A program made the position numbers and the translations under genes. This document shows positions 25,336 to 36,200 of a stretch of 64,000 nt of DNA, piece after piece. Within the stretch, counting starts at the first letter, position 1. Each line of letters starts with the position of its first letter. The stretch is from Clostridiales bacterium (GTDB lineage Bacteria > Bacillota > Clostridia > Christensenellales > Christensenellaceae): positions 62,001 through 126,000 of the forward strand of contig SVGZ01000001.1 of the NCBI GenBank assembly GCA_015056045.1, written 5' to 3'. The notes beneath the pieces are model-generated. The model did no database searches. It was not told the origin of the DNA and saw only the letters and a list, made by a program, of their open reading frames with translations.

Positions 25336-26394
25336 TTATTTTTTCATGATCTCGTTATGATGGAAAGCCGCCTTGATATAGGGGATGAATGCAGAGGACA
25401 GCGCATATTCCGCTTCGATCTCTTCGGGCAAAAGCCACTCGAATTCGCCAAACGGTGCTGTGCATTCGATGATCCTGCCGGTCATGTGCCATTCCAGATG
25501 CGTAAAAATATGCTTCGCTTCGCCGGCATCATAAAAATCAACCGCATTTCCGCCAAGCTTTGCCGCATAGGCGCTCAGCTCCGATAAATGCAGCCTGCCT
25601 TCGATGTTCGGAAATTCCCAAAGGCTTGCCAAAAGACCGGTTTCAGGGCGTTTTTGCAGGGCATAGCGGCCTTTGCAGCAAAGCAAAATGACAGTTCGTT
25701 CTTCAATACGCCGTTTCGATTTTTTGATCCGCACGGGATACAGAGAGGTTTCGTCTTTCCGATAGGCAAGGCAATGCTCTGCAATCGGGCAGCTTTCGCA
25801 TTTCGATTCGCCTTTGGCCGTGCAGATCCTTTGCCCAAGTTCCATCAGGCCTTCGGTCAATAGGCGTGCTTCATCACCATTTGGGTAAACCTTTCTTAAG
25901 GCTTCTTCTGTTTTTTTCTTTGCTGCGGGCAACAGGACATCATCATCCGATGCCCAAAGACGCATCATGATCCGCAAAACATTGCCGTCAACAGCCGGTT
26001 CGGGCATTCCGTAGGCAATGCTTGCGATCGCACCTGCCGTATAATCGCCGATTCCGGGCAGCTTTTTCAACAGCTTGCTCTCTTTCGGCAAAACGCCGCC
26101 ATATTCCGAAACGATGATCTGTGCGGCTTTTTTCAGGTTTCGCGCACGGCTGTAATAACCGAGTCCCTGCCAAAGCTTTAATAACAGCTCTTCTTCCGCA
26201 GCGGCAAGCGCAAAGACATCGGGGAAAGCCTCCATAAAGCGCGCATAATACGGTATGACCGCCTCAATACGAGTTTGCTGCAGCATAATTTCCGAAATCC
26301 AGACGGAATAGGCATTTCTATTCGTTCGCCAAGGCAAATCTCTGCTGTTTTGTTTGTACCATTCGGTGATATTTTTAACGATTTCTTTGTTCAT
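25336..26394 (-). CDS. mutY: A/G-specific adenine DNA glycosylase
   Basis: The 352-residue repair enzyme removes adenine paired with 8-oxoguanine. Visible features: catalytic Glu35 in SEIMLQQTR, the helix-hairpin-helix LPGIGDYTAGAI (about 112-123) with catalytic Asp136 in PAVDGNVLR, an iron-sulfur loop with Cys191, 199, 202 and 208, and a C-terminal NUDIX-like recognition domain (about 225-345). The cysteine spacing is x7-x2-x5 rather than the Escherichia x6-x2-x5, a one-residue difference I believe is common in Clostridia. GGAAG precedes the ATG. Confidence 0.93.
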   Translation of the reverse strand: MNKEIVKNITEWYKQNSRDLPWRTNRNAYSVWISEIMLQQTRIEAVIPYYARFMEAFPDVFALAAAEEELLLKLWQGLGYYSRARNLKKAAQIIVSEYGGVLPKESKLLKKLPGIGDYTAGAIASIAYGMPEPAVDGNVLRIMMRLWASDDDVLLPAAKKKTEEALRKVYPNGDEARLLTEGLMELGQRICTAKGESKCESCPIAEHCLAYRKDETSLYPVRIKKSKRRIEERTVILLCCKGRYALQKRPETGLLASLWEFPNIEGRLHLSELSAYAAKLGGNAVDFYDAGEAKHIFTHLEWHMTGRIIECTAPFGEFEWLLPEEIEAEYALSSAFIPYIKAAFHHNEIMKK

Positions 26395-26452
26395 TCTCTT
26401 GCTTCCTTTATTTCCTCAAGCATAAAGGCTAAACATCACCATGTCAAGCAAT

Positions 26453-26478
26453 AAAAAAGAACGGGAGGCTTTCCCGTC
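26453..26478 (-). terminator. Terminator of the ABC exporter operon
   Basis: On the minus strand ACGGGA and TCCCGT form a six-base stem followed by TTCTTTTTT, seven bases after the ABC gene. Confidence 0.8.
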
Positions 26479-26485
26479 CTTCATG

Positions 26486-28150
26486 TTATTTTTGATTATT
26501 GATCACGGTAATTTTTCCATCTGCAATTTCAAGCTTCGTGTCGCAAAGCTCGATCGCAGCCGGTCTATGCGTTACGGCGATACAGGTTCTTCCCGGCAAA
26601 GCACGAAGCCTTGTAAGGACTTTTTGTTCCGTTTCCGCATCCAGTGCAGAGCTGCATTCATCAAGCAATAAAATCGGCGCAGAGCCAAGCACAGCCCTTG
26701 CAATCGCAAGCCTTTGTGCCTGTCCTTCGGAAAGACCTGCTCCGCTTTCGCCCAAAACCGTATCAAGACCCTGCGGCAGCTGCAGCAAATATTCATCCAT
26801 AGCGCTGACATAAAGCGCTTCGCTGATCTCCGCTTCGGTCGCTTCCGGTCTGACGATGAGAAGATTTTCCCTTAAACTTCCGCTGAGCAAAAGGTTGCCC
26901 TGCGGCACATAGGCAAAAAGCTTCCTTGTACTGCGGTCAAGGGTTAATTTTTCGCCCTGCATCGAAAGGAAAAGCTCTCCATGATTCGGCTTAAAAACGC
27001 CGAGAAGCAGTTTTAACAGCGTGCTCTTGCCGATGCCCGATGCACCGGTAATGACGGCAAAGGAGCCTTTTTTCAGCGCAAACGAGGCATTTTCGAGGAT
27101 GCTTTCCCGGTCATAAGCAAAGGAAAGCTCTTTTGCACAGATCATATCCGTTTGGTGATAAATCTCGCCGGCATCGCCTTCCATTTCAGCCGCTTCGCCT
27201 TCGATCGCAGCAAGCTCCATGAGCCTTTCCGCAGAGGCGATCATGGCAACATATTGCGGAAGAACGCCCGAAAGATTGACAAAAGGCGTTTGCAGCTGCC
27301 CAACGAGCTGAACGATCGCCGTCAGGGAACCGAAGCTCATTTGCCCGTGAAGCAGGCGATAAGCACACCAAACCAATGCGGCAAAACCCGCACCATAGGA
27401 CATCAGGCTGACGCCCGTGTTGGTGAAAAGTGCGACGTTTTTGCGTTTGCGCTGGATGTGGTAGCGTTTTTCCATGAGATCATCCGCACGGCGTTCCACT
27501 TCTGCGGAAACATCCATCGTCTGTACCATGAGCAGCTTTTCCATGACTTCCTGCAAAAAGCCGGAAACTTTGCCGTCGTGTTCGCTGACCTGTTTGTTCA
27601 GGTTTTTGAGTTTTCTTCGCATAACGGCCGTTGCCAAAATGACGACAAGACCAACTGCCGCAATAATGGCCGTGAATTTCGCATCGAGAACACCCAAAAC
27701 GACAACTGCAGCCGCAAGCCTTGTCAGCATTGCCGCAGCATTCGGAACAATCGAAAGGATGCCTTCGTTGACCTTTGCCACGTCGCTGTTTAAGCGGTTC
27801 AAAAGTTCTGCGCTGTGATAGGAAGATACCGCAGCATAGTCGCCATGCAGCAGGCCATGGAGAAGCTGTTTTTTCCAATCCCGTTCAAGATCTGCAGTCA
27901 AGCGGTCTCGCAGATGGCGAAGAAGCGTCAGGCAAATGAGAATGCCCGATATAATAAGGCCTTGACGAATGCAAGCCATAATAAAAGCTTTTGGTTCACC
28001 GGCAACCGCACTATCGATGACGCCTCTGCTGCCCAAAGCAAAGAAAACCGAAAATAACGCATGCCCAACTTGCGCCGCTGTTAAAAGAGCGATCGCGGGG
28101 ATGCGTTTTTTCATGCGTTTTAAAATCCAGAAAAAGGGGCTGTTTTTCAC
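26486..28150 (-). CDS. ABC transporter, fused permease and ATPase (peptide-exporter type)
   Basis: The 554-residue half-transporter has a six-span type 1 exporter domain (about 1-305) and a nucleotide-binding domain (about 330-554) with Walker A TGASGIGKST, signature LSEGQAQR and Walker B ILLLDE. It has no N-terminal C39 peptidase, so any leader cleavage must come from elsewhere. It overlaps the S24/S26-like peptidase gene by four bases and is the last gene of the peptide-system operon, so it most likely exports the modified small peptide. It would act as a homodimer. Confidence 0.88.
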   Translation of the reverse strand: MKNSPFFWILKRMKKRIPAIALLTAAQVGHALFSVFFALGSRGVIDSAVAGEPKAFIMACIRQGLIISGILICLTLLRHLRDRLTADLERDWKKQLLHGLLHGDYAAVSSYHSAELLNRLNSDVAKVNEGILSIVPNAAAMLTRLAAAVVVLGVLDAKFTAIIAAVGLVVILATAVMRRKLKNLNKQVSEHDGKVSGFLQEVMEKLLMVQTMDVSAEVERRADDLMEKRYHIQRKRKNVALFTNTGVSLMSYGAGFAALVWCAYRLLHGQMSFGSLTAIVQLVGQLQTPFVNLSGVLPQYVAMIASAERLMELAAIEGEAAEMEGDAGEIYHQTDMICAKELSFAYDRESILENASFALKKGSFAVITGASGIGKSTLLKLLLGVFKPNHGELFLSMQGEKLTLDRSTRKLFAYVPQGNLLLSGSLRENLLIVRPEATEAEISEALYVSAMDEYLLQLPQGLDTVLGESGAGLSEGQAQRLAIARAVLGSAPILLLDECSSALDAETEQKVLTRLRALPGRTCIAVTHRPAAIELCDTKLEIADGKITVINNQK

Positions 28151-28602
28151 TTATGGAGCCTCCTGTAAAGAAAGCCGATGCCTCTTCGCCAAAAATGGCG
28201 CAAATGTCTGCTGTGATACCAAAGGCGGCAATACAATCGGTAAGGAAATTCCTCAACAGAATGCTTTTTTTCACCTCGGGTAAAGCTTGTCACAACGGCG
28301 ATCATCTGGTCATGTCTGATGCCCGTTTCTTCGGCAAACTGATTATCGCCCATGCAGGTATAATCGTCGCCGGCTTTTACGATCCTGTGCAAAACAAACT
28401 GACCGTTATCCCTCCGGTAAAGCGGAAGGTCATATTTTTTCAGTTTTTGCGGCAAAGGGGATAGAATGACCGAATCGATGCCTTGCCTGAGCATCGGCAG
28501 CATGCTGATTCCCATAGGCGAAAGTTTTACTTCCTTCCCATATGCCAAGCCTTCGAGCATTATCGGAAGTAATTCTGCCATTTTGACATGCTGATCAATC
28601 AT
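28147..28602 (-). CDS. S24/S26-like (signal-peptidase-like) protein
   Basis: The 151-residue protein has the S24/S26 serine motif in GISMLPML (about residues 33-40) and the second conserved strand FVLHRIVKAGDDYTCMGDNQ. The catalytic Lys expected just before Arg in true signal peptidases is replaced by His-Arg, so catalysis may differ or be lost. There is no clear membrane anchor. It lies between a lipoprotein and an ABC exporter in the peptide-system operon, where it could cleave the leader of the 41-residue peptide. AAGGGG precedes the ATG. Confidence 0.72.
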   Translation of the reverse strand: MIDQHVKMAELLPIMLEGLAYGKEVKLSPMGISMLPMLRQGIDSVILSPLPQKLKKYDLPLYRRDNGQFVLHRIVKAGDDYTCMGDNQFAEETGIRHDQMIAVVTSFTRGEKKHSVEEFPYRLYCRLWYHSRHLRHFWRRGIGFLYRRLHK

Positions 28603-28617
28603 TTTATCCCCTTAATT

Positions 28618-29136
28618 TTACAATCCACCAAGATCGATGTTGCCATCTGTAATCTCAATATCCGGATTTGCTGCTTCGTGTTCTGCCTTAGCATTGTTAT
28701 ACCAAGCGAAGAAATCTTCAATATCGTCGAAAGATTCCATAAACGCACGCTGTTCTTCGCCAGACATTGCGTGGTATGCCTCATATGAAGTCATTGTACC
28801 TGTCGGCTTGTTTTCGGCTGACGAAGACGGTGTCGGCGAAGAAGTACTTGTCGGTTTATTTTTATCCTCTTCATCATCGTCATTTATATCTTCATTATTT
28901 ACATCGGCAGGTTTTGGTGTTTTTTCAACTGTCGAAGGTTCTTCAAAATCCATTTCGCCGAACTTGTTTTCTTCAACACCCGGCGGCAAAGTCGGTTCCG
29001 CTGTCTTTACGGGAACTGTTTCATAAAGAATATCCTCTTCTATTTCTTTTTGATTGCAGGCGCTGCAGCCGGAGAATATAAGCATCATCACAATGCAAGC
29101 AGCCAGTATTCTTATCAATCTTCCGTTTTTGATCAC
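28618..29136 (-). CDS. Acidic lipoprotein of the peptide-system operon
   Basis: The start is a GTG at 29136, eight bases after GGAGG; an upstream TTG is in frame but includes the ribosome site. The protein of about 172 residues has a signal peptide with lipobox IFSGC, a long Pro/Thr/Asp-rich disordered linker and a C-terminal helical domain of about 60 residues (MTSYEAYHAMSGEEQRAFME onward) ending in a DGNIDLGGL tail. No family is recognised. It sits between the PqqD-like and S24/S26-like genes and may be a surface receptor or immunity part of the system. Confidence 0.72.
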   Translation of the reverse strand: MIKNGRLIRILAACIVMMLIFSGCSACNQKEIEEDILYETVPVKTAEPTLPPGVEENKFGEMDFEEPSTVEKTPKPADVNNEDINDDDEEDKNKPTSTSSPTPSSSAENKPTGTMTSYEAYHAMSGEEQRAFMESFDDIEDFFAWYNNAKAEHEAANPDIEITDGNIDLGGL

Positions 29137-29153
29137 TTTACTAACCTCCAAAA

Positions 29154-29432
29154 TCAGGCGATGTATTCTGCACAGCCAATTTCGACCAATTTATCGCAAA
29201 ATTCCTTTACATCAGCTTCAGCCTGTTCTTTTGCAACATTATATTCCATCATCAATGAGCTGACAAGGGCAGATAATTCTTCACCTTCGCCAACCGCTTT
29301 CCAAAGAAACATGCCTGTTTCATTCAGCGTTATCATGCCATTGAAATCCATCATTGTTTCACCGATCGCCATGACGACCCATGTATCTGCAATTTGTCTC
29401 AATACAAACCCATCTTTTAATTTGATCTTCAT
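29154..29432 (-). CDS. PqqD family protein (RiPP recognition element type)
   Basis: The 92-residue protein matches the PqqD fold: an N-terminal strand pair with FVLRQIADTWVVM, the middle LNETGMFLWKAVGEGEEL (compare the usual LN-x-T-x-x-x-hW motif) and a helical C-terminus. PqqD-like proteins bind leader peptides and present them to modifying enzymes. Its ATG overlaps the stop of the HPr-kinase-like gene. It is the natural partner for the YxxP leader of the peptide encoded two genes upstream. Confidence 0.85.
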   Translation of the reverse strand: MKIKLKDGFVLRQIADTWVVMAIGETMMDFNGMITLNETGMFLWKAVGEGEELSALVSSLMMEYNVAKEQAEADVKEFCDKLVEIGCAEYIA

Positions 29433-30130
29433 ATCTGATCCTTTCCTGACATTGTTCTATAACTTAACAGAGCAGCTTCCGGCTCCGGTTTATTTTCAAG
29501 TTCATAAATGGGAATTACACGCAGGAGTTTTTCCAAATGCCCAAACAGCAGATCAAGATGATCTATCTTTTTAAAGCGATAAATCGTCTGCGGCAAAATC
29601 CGCTGGATAGCTTCTGCTTGATTTAATTTCCGTATCTTATTTTCTTCAGCGCGTTTTAAAAAACAAATTGCTCTTATGGGCACCCGCATATTGATGTTAA
29701 TACCATCTTTACCGCACCAAGGCGTACCATAAGCATACCATATATCATCGATCAGCCGAAGCGCCGGTTTATCATCATTGAAAACTTTTGCTTCTTCTCC
29801 GAATACAGACTGCCAAAGTCTTGTATGTGTCGATTTACCTACACCACTGTTTGCGGAAAAGAGATATGCTTCTCCATTTAAGGCAACAGCAGAGGAATGC
29901 AAATAAAAACCACTGTATTCCAACAAATGTGCACAAAACTGTCTTCCTGATTCCATATAAGCTAAATTATTCGCACTAATCATAGGCGAATATTTTGAAG
30001 GATTATACAGTTCTTCTTTGATCACAATATTCGGTTGTACATTTTCTGTATAGAGATAATCCCGACAACGGGAGGCTAAGCCCCCCGTTTCGGGAATCTC
30101 TGCAAATAAATCTGCAATTTTATAGAGCAT
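29429..30130 (-). CDS. HPr kinase/SynE-like P-loop kinase
   Basis: The 233-residue protein has an HPr-kinase-like core: YLHSSAVALNGEAYLFSANS, P-loop SANSGVGKST at about 92-101 and the acidic pair in FNDDKPALRL at about 117-125. It is much shorter than true HprK/P and lacks its N-terminal domain, and no HPr is near. Related kinases in some lasso-peptide clusters phosphorylate a serine at the end of the precursor. It begins four bases after the stop codon of the 41-residue peptide, which contains three serines in its acidic tail. Confidence 0.82.
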   Translation of the reverse strand: MLYKIADLFAEIPETGGLASRCRDYLYTENVQPNIVIKEELYNPSKYSPMISANNLAYMESGRQFCAHLLEYSGFYLHSSAVALNGEAYLFSANSGVGKSTHTRLWQSVFGEEAKVFNDDKPALRLIDDIWYAYGTPWCGKDGININMRVPIRAICFLKRAEENKIRKLNQAEAIQRILPQTIYRFKKIDHLDLLFGHLEKLLRVIPIYELENKPEPEAALLSYRTMSGKDQI

Positions 30131-30134
30131 TTAC

Positions 30135-30260
30135 TTATGCACCAAAACTATCGTCATTAAACTCACTGCTTTCGTCAGCATCATTACCAGTACCGATATC
30201 AGCAATGTTTTCTGTTTCAAATTTGACAAGTTCTACTTCAGGTTTTGTGTATTCCTTCAT
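30135..30260 (-). CDS. 41-residue putative RiPP precursor with YxxP leader
   Basis: This short gene has AAGGAG seven to eight bases before its ATG at 30260. The peptide starts MKEYTKPEVELVKFETENIA and continues into a Gly/Asn/Asp/Ser-rich acidic tail ending SFGA. The YxxP motif (Tyr4, Pro7) with a following branched residue is the leader signal read by PqqD-like RRE proteins in lasso-peptide systems. HPr-kinase-like and PqqD-like genes follow at once. No lasso cyclase (asparagine-synthetase-like) or transglutaminase-like B2 gene is in the window, so the product class is open. It lies 17 bases after the giant beta-helix gene. Confidence 0.72.
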   Translation of the reverse strand: MKEYTKPEVELVKFETENIADIGTGNDADESSEFNDDSFGA

Positions 30261-30277
30261 TATTTTGCTCCTTCCTT

Positions 30278-33200
30278 TTATTTAATCTGCAACGCTTTCG
30301 CATTCTTTACTTCTGCATGTGTTCCGGAAAGAATAACTACATTTGCTCTAAGATTGCTTACACTATCAATACCGGTAACCGTCATGGTAAACATCCTTCC
30401 ATATCCGGTTTCCGTACCTTTATTTGATTTGTAAACATTTCCAATTGTATTTTCATTGAATACAAAGTCCTGTGTTCTGACACCATCTGCAGTATCCCAT
30501 GTCAGTCTGATCATGATCTTTACATCATTATCAGCTGCACCATCCTTAAATAATTCAACTGCATTTAAGCCAGGCGCAGGGATCGCATTGATCTTAAAGC
30601 CTTCTCCTACGTACTTTGTATCCTGCGAGAGTGCATATACAAATGTCGTAAAGATATATCCGTCAACACCGTTATATACAGGCATCATTGCATTATTGAT
30701 ATCAAGGATGAGGTTGCCCTTTGCTACTTTCAGAACACTTGTTCTGTTTTCGCTGTTATCAACAATGTGTGCTCCACTGAATGCTACTGCATGATCTGCG
30801 GTAAGTGCATAACCATTAAGATCAAGCGTTACGCCGCTGTATACGATCAATGCACGGCTTGCAGCTGCAGCATCTGCAATAAGCTGAACTGTTTCGCCGG
30901 ATTTAGCTGCGTTCAATGCTGTTTCAACAGATGTGTACAGGGTATTTGTCGTTGTGTTCTTAACTGCATAATAACCAGCGGTCAGAACATAAAGCTCGCT
31001 GCCTTCTTCTTTAACCCATCCGAAGCTTTCATCGATTGCATATTCGTTGGAAGCACTCTTTACAACTTCTTTGTATTCCTTTTCAGCATGATCTTCCATC
31101 ACAACAGGACCGGTCAGCGTGCCGGCTTTGATCGTTGTGGAAGCATTGGAGAAGTAACCGCCAGTGTATACAGAAGCAAGATTACCCGCTAATGTACCAC
31201 TATTGATAACAACTTCGCCGCCATAGTTTACGATTGCCGAACCAAGGGTTGCATTGTTGGTTGCTGTGATCTTGGCACCGTCAAGGGTGAAGGAACCGCT
31301 CTTGGTTTCTACACCATAGCACTTAGCCCAGAGTTCACCTGTTTCAACGCTATCTTTAAGTGTTAAGTTGCCGCCATCAACGATGAATGCATACCAGTTA
31401 GACTTGCCGTCATCGGGACCTGTCAGTTTCTTACCGTTCAGGTCGACAACAACTTTGCCTGTAACCTTAATGGTTTCTGTCAGTTCAATGTTCTTGATCA
31501 GCTTAACAGTAGCTTTAGAATCATTTGCAGCCTTGTCAACCGCATCCTGGAGTGTGGAGCAGCCATAGAATTCATTTGCGCCATTATACAGTACAACGGC
31601 AACATTTTCCTCGACTTTACCGGTAACAACTGTTGTGTTGCTGATGTTGATCACACCTGTTAATGTGGAATTGGTTGCTGCGGAAGAAGGATCATCATTT
31701 TCATCAAGCGCTGTGATAGAGCCGCCTGTGATCGTAATAACCGCACCTTCTGCTGCATCTGTACCATTGCTGTTCAGCTTAACAGCTGCATAGTTTTCAT
31801 GCGTAGCTTTATCAACAGATGTGAAAGCTGTATTGGTAGCTGTTACTGTTGTATTAGCACCCCAAACGTTCAGCGCAATGAGACCGGTAATATTAGAATT
31901 ATTGATTTCTACTTTTGCACCTGTAGAGCTGCTCGGGAGGTTTACTGCATAGGTTACAGCACTTCTTCCGCCGTTAACAGTTACGTTATCAAGCACTAAT
32001 GTACCATTGGTGTTGTAGTTGATACCACGCTGGCTATAACCGGATGTAAATTCGATCGTGAGATTTTTTACTGTCAGGTCTGCGCCGTTTGCAGTATTCG
32101 GAACATCAATTGCACGGTCAGAACCTGTATAGGTAAGCGTGTGACCGTTACCGTTGATTGTAAGGTCAGCAGTTACATTGATCTTGGAATCGATTGTTAC
32201 ATCATCGAGAAGTTCAAGTGTAGAGCCTTCCTCAATAGCGGCAAGAGCTTCGGCAAATGTTTCATAATATGTTTCGCCGATCTTAGCAACTTTGCCGTAA
32301 GCCGGGTCAACCACTACGTCATATGTGCCGTCTTCATTAAGTGTGAAGATGTAACCATCATCAAGAGCATAGATTTCTGCATAATTGCTTGCAAATGTAC
32401 CGCCTGTGATCTTGATTGCCGGAGCAGCGACTTCGTCTGCAGCGTAGCTGTAAACATCTGTCAGAGTACCGCCTGTGATCGTTACTTTTTCAGCAGCAGT
32501 CTTATTCGCACCACCTGTGAGAGCAATATCACCATCAATAGTACCGCCGCTGACATTCACTTCAATGTTCTTCGGGCTGTTGCCATAATTGTAAGAATAT
32601 ACAGCAAGTTTATAGCCTGTTTCGCCGGTAGCTGTTAATTTACCGCCAGTTACATTAAGAACCATTGCCGGAGCATGATCTGTATTGCTGCCTGCTGCCT
32701 GCATCCAAACTGCTCTTGTACCCTTAACTTCGCCGCCGTTAATATTTACAGTGTTGGTATTGGAACCACTTGCAAACTGACGGATTGCATAAGATGTCTC
32801 GTTAACGATCATACCATCCTTCAGTGTGAACGTAGCATTTCCGCCATTCTGAATTGTATAGTAAGCATGCTTCATAGAAGCTGTTGCATTTTTGATCGTA
32901 CCAGATTCAACTGTAAGTGTACCGTTGTTTGCGATTGTATAGTTGCCCTTGCCGTAGGAAGAATCTGCTTCACCTGTGTAGGTGTAAACAACTTCACCTT
33001 CGCCCTCAATGGTCAATTCGCCATTGTTGGTGATCATGGCTTCACCCATAACAGCAGATGTATATGTAATATCGAAACCATTCAGATTGATTGCCAGTTT
33101 CTTGTCAGCGGGAATGACGACAGGTGCTGCGAGAACATTATCACTTCTGAGATATGCATAGTATGTTGCACTATCTGCAGGGAGGTCATCGATTGCTTCC

Positions 33201-36200
33201 TGAAGTGTATCGTAGTACTTGCTATTAGCAGAAACAGCATATACTACAGGATTACCATTAAGTGTGATGTTACCCTTAGCAACATAATAAGGATCTTTGA
33301 ACAGAGCTTTTGCTTCGGCATCTGTCATGTTTTCATCAGTAATTGCAACTGTTGTGCCGGATGCTCTGAGATCGATCAGTAATCCTTCAGCAAAGTCACA
33401 ATCTGTGAAGCTGATGTTCTTGTTGTAATAACGATGACCGGAATAATTGCCCTGATCAAGTTTTGTGTTTTTATAGCTTACGCTATTTACTGTGCCTGCA
33501 TAGCTGCACCAGCCGGTAATGTCGCAGTTTTCAATAGCGATATTGCCGCCTGCAGAACCGTCGAAGTGAACTGCAAAGTTGCTGCCATTGATCGTGCTGT
33601 TCTTGATGGTGATATTGCCGCTTGCATAGCAATAACGCATTGCGTTGTAGCCTGTAAGCTTGCAGCCATCAATAACGATGTCTTTACCGTTTACAGAAAG
33701 TGCACAGTCATAATCGCCTGTCTTTTCGTTATGAACGTTCAGGTTCTCAACTGTCGCGCCTGTGGAAGCACTGACTCTGCCTGTGATATTAACGAGGTTA
33801 TTACCTTCAGCATCTGTTTCACCGGCAACGGTAATTCCATTGTTAACAGCGATATCCGTTGTGTAATTACCTGCAAGGATAACGACTGTATCACCAGCCT
33901 GTGCTGCTGCGAGAGCTTCAGCGATTGTTGCATAATATGTAGCACCGATCTTAGCAACTTTGCCATAAGCCGGGTCAACCTCTACGTCATATGTGCCGTT
34001 ATCGTTCTGAACAAATTCATAACCTTCAGCAGCGTAAGCATCGTCAGGTTTATTGGTGAATGTACCGCCGGAAATGAAGCCAGAAAGATCTCTGCCTTCT
34101 GCCGTCTGGAATGCGCTTACAGAACCAATATTACCGCCTGTAATAGCAGCTTTAAATTCTGTACTCGGTTCGAGAGAGATAACTCCAACTTTGCCGCCAT
34201 TAATTTCAAAGGAACCTTTAACATCCTTTGTATTCTTTTCAGCACCATCAGAGGGGTTCTGCATCCAAAGCGAGCTGACTTCGCCGCCATTTACAACGAC
34301 CTTATTTTCAGCAGTTAAGCTGTTGCAGAACTGACGGATACCATCATAATAATTGGAACCGGAAGCCACAACTTTACCGCTATTGATCGTTACGATCGCA
34401 TTATAGCTTGTAGAGTTGTTATCGATAGCGTAACCGATCTGGTACTGAGCTGTCGATTTGTTTTCAATGGTAGCATTCTCAATGATGAGTTCGCCGCAGT
34501 TCGTAATAGTATTTACTGCATAACCTGTGCTGCCAGCGAGCTTATGATCACATACGATTGTACCATTTTTAATCGTAAGCTTACCGTTGTTTGTAATTAC
34601 CGCATAAGATTTTGCTTCTGTGGGAACGCCTACAACTGTCGCACCCTTAAGGTCAAGAACAACTTCTTCACCTGCTGCAATTACGATCGGAACAAGAAGT
34701 TCAATTGTTTCGCTAGCCTGTGCTGCTGCGAGAGCTGCTTCAAGTGTCTTGTAGTAACCAACAATTGCGCCATCAGCTTTAACTACTGCTGCAAACTCAG
34801 CTGCATCTTCCTGAGCAAGTGTGCCGCCTGTCACGTTAACCTTGCCATAGTTTGCACCGGCATCGGAATCGTTCCAAACAGCGTTTGTGGTGTCAGCTGC
34901 AACGCCGCTGATATCAATATTTTTAAGTGTGATATCTGCGCCAACTGCAGACTTAACAAGGATAGCTGCCTTTTCTTCAGTCTTGAACGATGTGTCAGAA
35001 ACTGCAAGCGTTACTTTTTGTTCTTGAGCTTCATTATACTGATTATCGATCTTGATACCACGGCCATCGGAGCAACCTAACATGTCAATGGTAGAGTCGG
35101 TAATAGTTACAGTCTGACCATTGGGCTGGATCCAAATAGCATAAGTATCGGAAGTGTTTGCATCCGAAATGGTGACTTTATTCAATACTGCGCCAGCTTT
35201 GAAAGCGAGTGCCTTATCGGATGTTACATTATTGAGTTCAACATCGCAAGCGAAGTTGATGTCATGACGGTTCCACGGGCCATTGTTATAACCGCTATTC
35301 GTGATCTTCATATTGTTGAGGATCAGCTTAGCGTTATTATTTGTTGCTACATGGTTCCAGTCGCTGTTCAACTGGTTGAAGGTCAGTGTCTTGCCGTTGC
35401 CGTTGATTGTGATAGTTTTTGTTGTATCACCACCAATAGCGAGTGTCTGCCAAGCTGTGATATCGAGTGTTGCGTTTGCAACGAGATCAACTACGATATT
35501 TTCATTGCCCTTAGCTGCTTCGAGAGCTGCTTCGAGTGTTTCGTAGTATACACCATTAACAGAAGCAACATCACCCAGCAGAGGTGCACCATTTGCATTC
35601 TTAACGTTTTCAATAGTAACATTTGTTAATTTTGCATCCGGATTAGCCGAATAACCACCGATAGCGCCATTATTGGTGCTGCCGGCTGTAAATGTTACAT
35701 TTTTAACAGCAGAGTTTTCAATTGTACCGGAGCCATAATACCAGCCGAACATACCGCCGGAACAATGAGCACCTATATTTACATTTTCAACTACACAGCC
35801 TGTTGCAATACCATCGCTCGGGCCAGGACCTGCAATACCGCCGCAGAGCCATCCACCACTGATTGTAATGTTCTTGACTGTGCAATTTACGTAGGAATCT
35901 ACAACATCTGCATGGCCAACAATACCTGCAACATAACGGCCATCGCCGCCGCCTGTATGCTTAATGTAGCTTACAGCTTTATCGCCGCCATCAACTGTGA
36001 TGTTCTTATAGTTACCATAAGCCCAGCCACCTACGATAGCAGCAACTCGAGCATAACCAGAATGTGTTGTTTCTACTTTAATTGTGCCGTTAATAGTAAT
36101 ATTTTCAGCTAAAGCAGCAGCACCGCCTGCACGACCTGCAACAACACCAGTGTTTTCACCACCAGTAACTGTGGGATTTGTGAAGGTTACGTTCTTAAAT

